DNA of 64,000 bases, from assembly GCA_018650845.1 (NCBI GenBank), contig JABIFF010000006.1, forward strand, positions 62,001 through 126,000, in the 5' to 3' direction. Of this stretch, positions 62,860-64,000 are shown piece after piece. Each line of letters opens with the position of its first letter. The stretch's first letter is position 1. The notes beneath the pieces are model-generated. The model saw only the letters and a program-made list of their open reading frames with translations, did no database searches and was not told the DNA's origin. The stretch comes from Chloroflexota bacterium (lineage in GTDB: Bacteria > Chloroflexota > Dehalococcoidia > Lucifugimonadales > Lucifugimonadaceae). The position numbers were made by a program, and so were the translations under genes.

Positions 62860-64000
62860 TACTTCGAGGCCTCGTCATCCGTATCACTTGGTGAAGCGTT
62901 CGGTGAGGTTTCGAGATCGTGTCCCATCTTGTCGACCTTGGTCTGCATGTAGAAACGATTTTCATCGTTGATCGGTGCTTCGAGCGGAAGCTGTTCGACC
63001 ATCTCTAATCCAAATCCTTCAAGACCAATAACCTTCTTTGGGTTATTCGTCAGAAGCTTGAAGCGACGTACGCCTAGATCGTTCAATATTTGCGCCCCGA
63101 CACCGTAGCGTCGAAGGTCCATCGGGAAGCCGAGTCGTAGATTCGCCTCTACGGTGTCCAACCCCTGATCCTGAAGTTCGTATGCCTTCAGCTTGTTCAG
63201 CAGGCCGATTCCTCGACCCTCCTGCCGCATGTACACCAGGACTCCACGACCTTCAGCAGCGATCTGCTTAAGCGCCATGTTGACTTGATCTCCACAGTCA
63301 CAGCGAGTGCTACCAAACACGTGGCCTGTTAAACATTCCGATTCGACCCGAACTAATACTGGCTCTGAATCATCGATCTCGCCCATGTAGACGGCGATGT
63401 GCTCGGAAGGATCGACGAAGCTGTTGTACGCCACCGCTTTGAACACTCCATGCTCGGTTGGCAGACGGGCTTCTGCGCCGCGCTCAACGAGCTTCTCATG
63501 ACTCATTCGGTAGGCGATTACATCAGCGATAGTGACGATTGGGAAGTCGTGCTTCTTAGCCGTTTCCTCAAGCTGAGGTCGGCGCGCCATCGTGCCATCT
63601 TCATTCAAGATCTCGCAAATAACTGCCGATGGGTGTTTGCCGGCAAGCGATACAAGGTCAACCGATCCCTCAGTGTGTCCGGCTCGAACCAGTACGCCAC
63701 CCTCTTCGTATCGAAGTGGAAACACATGACCCGGCTGCACAAAATTGGCAGAAGTCGATTCTTCACTAGAAAGAAGCTGAATCGTGTGTGCACGATCTGC
63801 TGAAGATATTCCAGTCGTTATGCCGAATTTCGCATCGACCGTAACGGTGAACGCAGTTCCGTGCTCTGCCGTGTTCTTTCGAACCTGCATTGGAAGTCCA
63901 AGGCGGTCGAGATCTTCGCCCTTCATTGGAGTGCAGATCAAGCCTTTGGCTTCGTTAGCCATCATGGTGACCATCGCTGGCGTGACGTCCTGAGCCGCCA
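62859..64000 (-). CDS. ribBA: Bifunctional DHBP synthase / GTP cyclohydrolase II, 5' truncated by window edge
   Basis: Supplies both riboflavin precursors. The RibB domain (left of about residue 175 in the visible part) has AQDVTPAMVTMMANEAKGLI, RAGHTEGSVDLVSLAG and VICEILNEDGTMAR. The RibA domain has VRVESECLTGHVFGSTRCDC (zinc Cys cluster) and MRQEGRGIGLLNK. The reading frame continues to base 64000 with no start, so the N-terminus (with the acidic DHBP site) lies outside. It precedes ribH in one operon. Confidence 0.96.
   Translation of the reverse strand, partial: AAQDVTPAMVTMMANEAKGLICTPMKGEDLDRLGLPMQVRKNTAEHGTAFTVTVDAKFGITTGISSADRAHTIQLLSSEESTSANFVQPGHVFPLRYEEGGVLVRAGHTEGSVDLVSLAGKHPSAVICEILNEDGTMARRPQLEETAKKHDFPIVTIADVIAYRMSHEKLVERGAEARLPTEHGVFKAVAYNSFVDPSEHIAVYMGEIDDSEPVLVRVESECLTGHVFGSTRCDCGDQVNMALKQIAAEGRGVLVYMRQEGRGIGLLNKLKAYELQDQGLDTVEANLRLGFPMDLRRYGVGAQILNDLGVRRFKLLTNNPKKVIGLEGFGLEMVEQLPLEAPINDENRFYMQTKVDKMGHDLETSPNASPSDTDDEASK

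Overview
The window is ordinary bacterial chromosome: about 58 protein genes, two tRNAs, and many short palindromic repeats between genes. Gene content suggests a free-living, non-photosynthetic member of the Chloroflexota near the Dehalococcoidia, perhaps the marine SAR202 group. This is an inference from three points. The division cluster is cut down to mraZ-rsmH-ftsA-ftsZ with no mur genes beside it. Sugar-acid and hydroxyacid catabolic enzymes are abundant (UxuA, an enolase-superfamily enzyme, DapA-type aldolase, tandem 2-hydroxyacid dehydrogenases). Several proteins carry DUFs common in that phylum (DUF3179, DUF1232, DUF2182/DUF1326, DUF4097). No phage, transposase, CRISPR array or rRNA was seen.

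Layout. 1-1.7 kb: end of a mannonate dehydratase, a repeat-filled gap and a GIY-YIG protein. 1.9-6.0 kb (minus): ftsZ, ftsA, rsmH, mraZ, with a likely MraZ operator upstream. 6.3-18.0 kb (plus): housekeeping genes mogA/moaB-like, trmD, rplS, priA, def, secD, secF, nfo, a small metallopeptidase and a phosphodiesterase. 18.1-20.6 kb: an orphan multi-domain histidine kinase. 20.7-26.4 kb (minus): selB, hemW, a lineage-type unknown, ychF and a DUF1232 protein. 26.4-29.9 kb: holA and two envelope lipoproteins.

30.0-57.2 kb is an accessory, catabolic-looking region. It holds a phosphotriesterase-like hydrolase, an SDR epimerase, a beta-propeller, a methyltransferase, an MR/MLE enolase-superfamily enzyme, UppP, a cupin, a CehA/McbA-type hydrolase, an M81 metallopeptidase, three tandem D-2-hydroxyacid dehydrogenases, an M42 peptidase, a ThDP enzyme with a GYD protein, an amidase, the DUF2182/DUF1326 pair, DUF4097, an unknown 473-residue protein, an ABC exporter, tRNA-Glu, tRNA-Gln and a DapA-family lyase. 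It ends (57.4-64 kb) with a lipoprotein, a giant LuxR-type regulator, dinB and ribH-ribBA (ribBA runs off the right edge).

The most notable non-genic signal is two families of dispersed hairpin repeats (REP/BIME-like). Family I begins ATTGC and ends GCAAT. Family II begins TCCCGA and ends GAGGGATC. Both occur repeatedly, singly or as inverted pairs, only between genes. Their inner stems differ in sequence between copies while pairing is kept, which suggests selection on, or mobilisation through, folded structure. Other points to check are a structured secD leader, an rplS leader hairpin, a His/Asp-rich extension on peptide deformylase, and the presence of FtsA/FtsZ and UppP without local peptidoglycan genes. 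I did not find a clear new defence or biosynthetic system.
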